Assembly: GCA_016292785.1 (NCBI GenBank)
Contig: JAEDFL010000068.1
Coordinates: forward strand, 1 to 6,877
Direction of reading: 5' to 3'
DNA length: 6,877 nt
Origin: Clostridiaceae bacterium
Lineage (GTDB): Bacteria; Bacillota; Clostridia; Oscillospirales; Acutalibacteraceae
In this document: positions 5,578 through 6,877 of the stretch, in pieces
Layout: each line of letters starts with the position of its first letter
How positions within the stretch are numbered: position 1 is the first letter of the stretch
Program-made: the position numbers and the translations under genes
The notes under the pieces: generated by a model
Told to the model about the DNA's origin: nothing
Databases searched by the model: none
Seen by the model: only the letters and a program-made list of their open reading frames with translations

Positions 5578-6877
5578 TATATTAAGCCTCCTAAAATTTT
5601 GCTTAAATCAACGCCGCTCATATCCTCGGCGGCTGTATTCTGCAATTTCTGTGCCGCCGATTGAAGCGAATATTCCATAAACTCGTCGGCAAAACCGTCA
5701 AGAGGAATTTCCTGAGTTTCGCCGCTCTCCATGTTCTTGACTTTTGCAACGCCTGCGGCAAGGTCGTCGTCACCGAGGACGGCCGTAAACCTTGCGCCGA
5801 TCTTGTCGGCATATTTCATCTGAGCCTTTACCGAGCGACCGACAACATCAAACTGTGCGCCGATGCCCGACTGACGAAGCTCAAGGGCGAGAGCCGCCGC
5901 CTTCGTCAGAGCGGCTTCACCGATACTGCCGATGTAAATTTCGGGAACATCTGCCGCAGGAAGCTCAATTCCCTGAGCCTCAAGCAGAAGAAGTATTCTT
6001 TCAAGACCGAGAGCAAATCCGAGGGCAGGAACATGAGGACCGCCGATTTCCTCAACAAGTCCGTCATAGCGTCCGCCTGCACAGACTGCACTCTGAGCGC
6101 CGAGTGCGTCCGTCACAAACTCAAATACCGTGCGTGTATAGTAATCAAGTCCTCTGACGATGTGCGGATTGACCGTGTAGGAAATGTTCATCGCCTCAAG
6201 GTACATTTTGACTTTTTCAAAGTGGTCGTGACATTCATCGCAGAGATAGTCGAGAATTATCGGCGCACCCTCGCTGATCTCGTGGCAGATGGGACTCTTG
6301 CAGTCGAGTATTCTCATCGGGTTTCTTTCAAGCCTTTCGAGGCAGGTCGGGCAAAGCTCGTCCCTGTGAGATCCAAAGTAGGCTTTGAGAGCGTCCTGAT
6401 ATTTCTTTCGACATTCGGGACAGCCGATTGAGTTGATCTCAAGGCTGATCCTGTCAATTCCGAGAAAGCCGAAGATCTCGTTGCCGAGCGAAATGACCTC
6501 GGCGTCAGCGGCAGGGGAGGCTGTGCCGTAGCACTCAACGCCGAACTGGTGAAATTCACGCAGTCTGCCTGCCTGCGGCTTTTCGTAACGGTAGCAGGAG
6601 GTGACGTAGCTGACCTTCTGAGGCATCGGCTCATTCTGAAGTCCGTGCTCAAGGAAAGCTCTCGCCGCACCTGCCGTGCCCTCCGGTCTGAGGGTTATCG
6701 AGCGGCCGCCCTTGTCGTCAAAGGTATACATCTCTTTCTGCACAACATCGGTTGTGTCACCGACGGAACGTGTAAAAAGCTCCGTATGCTCAAACACGGG
6801 AGTGCGGATCTCTTTAAATCCGAAATCCTTTGCAATACCGAGCATTGTGCTTTCGATAAATTGATTTTTGTGGCTTT
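5577..6877 (-). CDS. hisS: Histidyl-tRNA synthetase (5' end cut by window edge)
   Basis: This enzyme charges tRNA-His with histidine. The reading frame stays open to the window edge and reads SHKNQFIEST before the Met at 6845, matching the usual HisRS N-terminal helix. That Met is therefore internal, and the true start lies some 15-20 codons outside. Numbered from the 6845 Met: motif 1 FGFKEIRTPVFEH (8-20); TLRPEGT (51-57); motif 2 YRYEKPQAGRLREFHQF (85-101); the histidine-binding arginine loop RGLDYYTRTVFEF (231-243); CAGGRYDGLV (255-264); motif 3 ALGFALGLERI (274-284); and the C-terminal anticodon-binding domain from about 301. The insertion at 142-205 carries eight cysteines (pairs at 142/145, 165/168, 182/187, 202/205), a pattern common in Firmicutes HisRS. 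The tail after about 390 is somewhat long. It is the first of the two visible operon genes; any T-box leader would lie outside. Confidence 0.96.
   Translation of the reverse strand, partial: SHKNQFIESTMLGIAKDFGFKEIRTPVFEHTELFTRSVGDTTDVVQKEMYTFDDKGGRSITLRPEGTAGAARAFLEHGLQNEPMPQKVSYVTSCYRYEKPQAGRLREFHQFGVECYGTASPAADAEVISLGNEIFGFLGIDRISLEINSIGCPECRKKYQDALKAYFGSHRDELCPTCLERLERNPMRILDCKSPICHEISEGAPIILDYLCDECHDHFEKVKMYLEAMNISYTVNPHIVRGLDYYTRTVFEFVTDALGAQSAVCAGGRYDGLVEEIGGPHVPALGFALGLERILLLLEAQGIELPAADVPEIYIGSIGEAALTKAAALALELRQSGIGAQFDVVGRSVKAQMKYADKIGARFTAVLGDDDLAAGVAKVKNMESGETQEIPLDGFADEFMEYSLQSAAQKLQNTAAEDMSGVDLSKILGGLI
5587..5592 (-). promoter_or_regulatory. Ribosome binding site of aspS, inside the hisS 3' end
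   Basis: AGGAGG on the minus strand lies nine bases before the aspS ATG at 5577 and overlaps the Gly-Gly codons near the hisS C-terminus. With the TAATG stop/start overlap it indicates translational coupling and fixes the aspS start at the first Met rather than Met4. Confidence 0.85.

Noticed and set aside
5661..6431. 256-residue plus-strand frame opposite hisS
   Set aside because: Long antisense shadow of a well-conserved synthetase; it has no recognisable motifs and arises from the codon pattern of hisS.
6846..6877. T-box or promoter upstream of hisS
   Set aside because: These bases are still hisS coding sequence (SHKNQFIEST), so no leader is visible in the window.

Overview
The window looks like chromosomal DNA of a spore-forming Clostridia member, most likely an Oscillospiraceae/Ruminococcaceae-type gut bacterium. 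This rests on the hisS-aspS pair, a YlmC/YmxH-family sporulation protein, a Firmicutes-style lipoprotein-free signal peptide and purine-rich Shine-Dalgarno sites. The species cannot be named from the sequence alone.

Layout from left to right. Positions 1-281 hold non-coding repeat DNA: two copies of a ~70-bp unit (1-69 and 212-281, period 211 bp), each starting with a T7 run and containing a GC-rich hairpin, separated by a palindrome-rich spacer. Positions 282-508 are visibly AT-richer, with no convincing gene, only short overlapping plus-strand frames that may be a gene remnant. On the minus strand, 3386 down to 559 is a two-gene operon: a secreted protein of the neutral/alkaline ceramidase superfamily, then, 32 bp later, a cytosolic clan-A (GH5-like) glycoside hydrolase. 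It is bracketed by an extended -10 promoter (3423-3451) and a good intrinsic terminator (509-543).

Divergent from that operon, across a 113-bp intergenic region, is a short plus-strand PRC-barrel gene of the YlmC/YmxH sporulation family (3500-3763). It converges on the housekeeping operon hisS-aspS (minus strand, from beyond 6877 down to 3802), with a 9-bp-stem hairpin at 3770-3794 shared between the convergent gene ends. hisS lacks its 5' end because the window stops inside it. hisS and aspS overlap by one base (TAATG) and are probably translationally coupled.

The synthetases are ordinary. The parts worth a second look are the ceramidase-like/glycosidase pair, which could act on a glycosylated amide or glycolipid (inference only), and the duplicated structured repeat at the left edge. 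I found no CRISPR array, tRNA, rRNA, insertion sequence or clear defence system.
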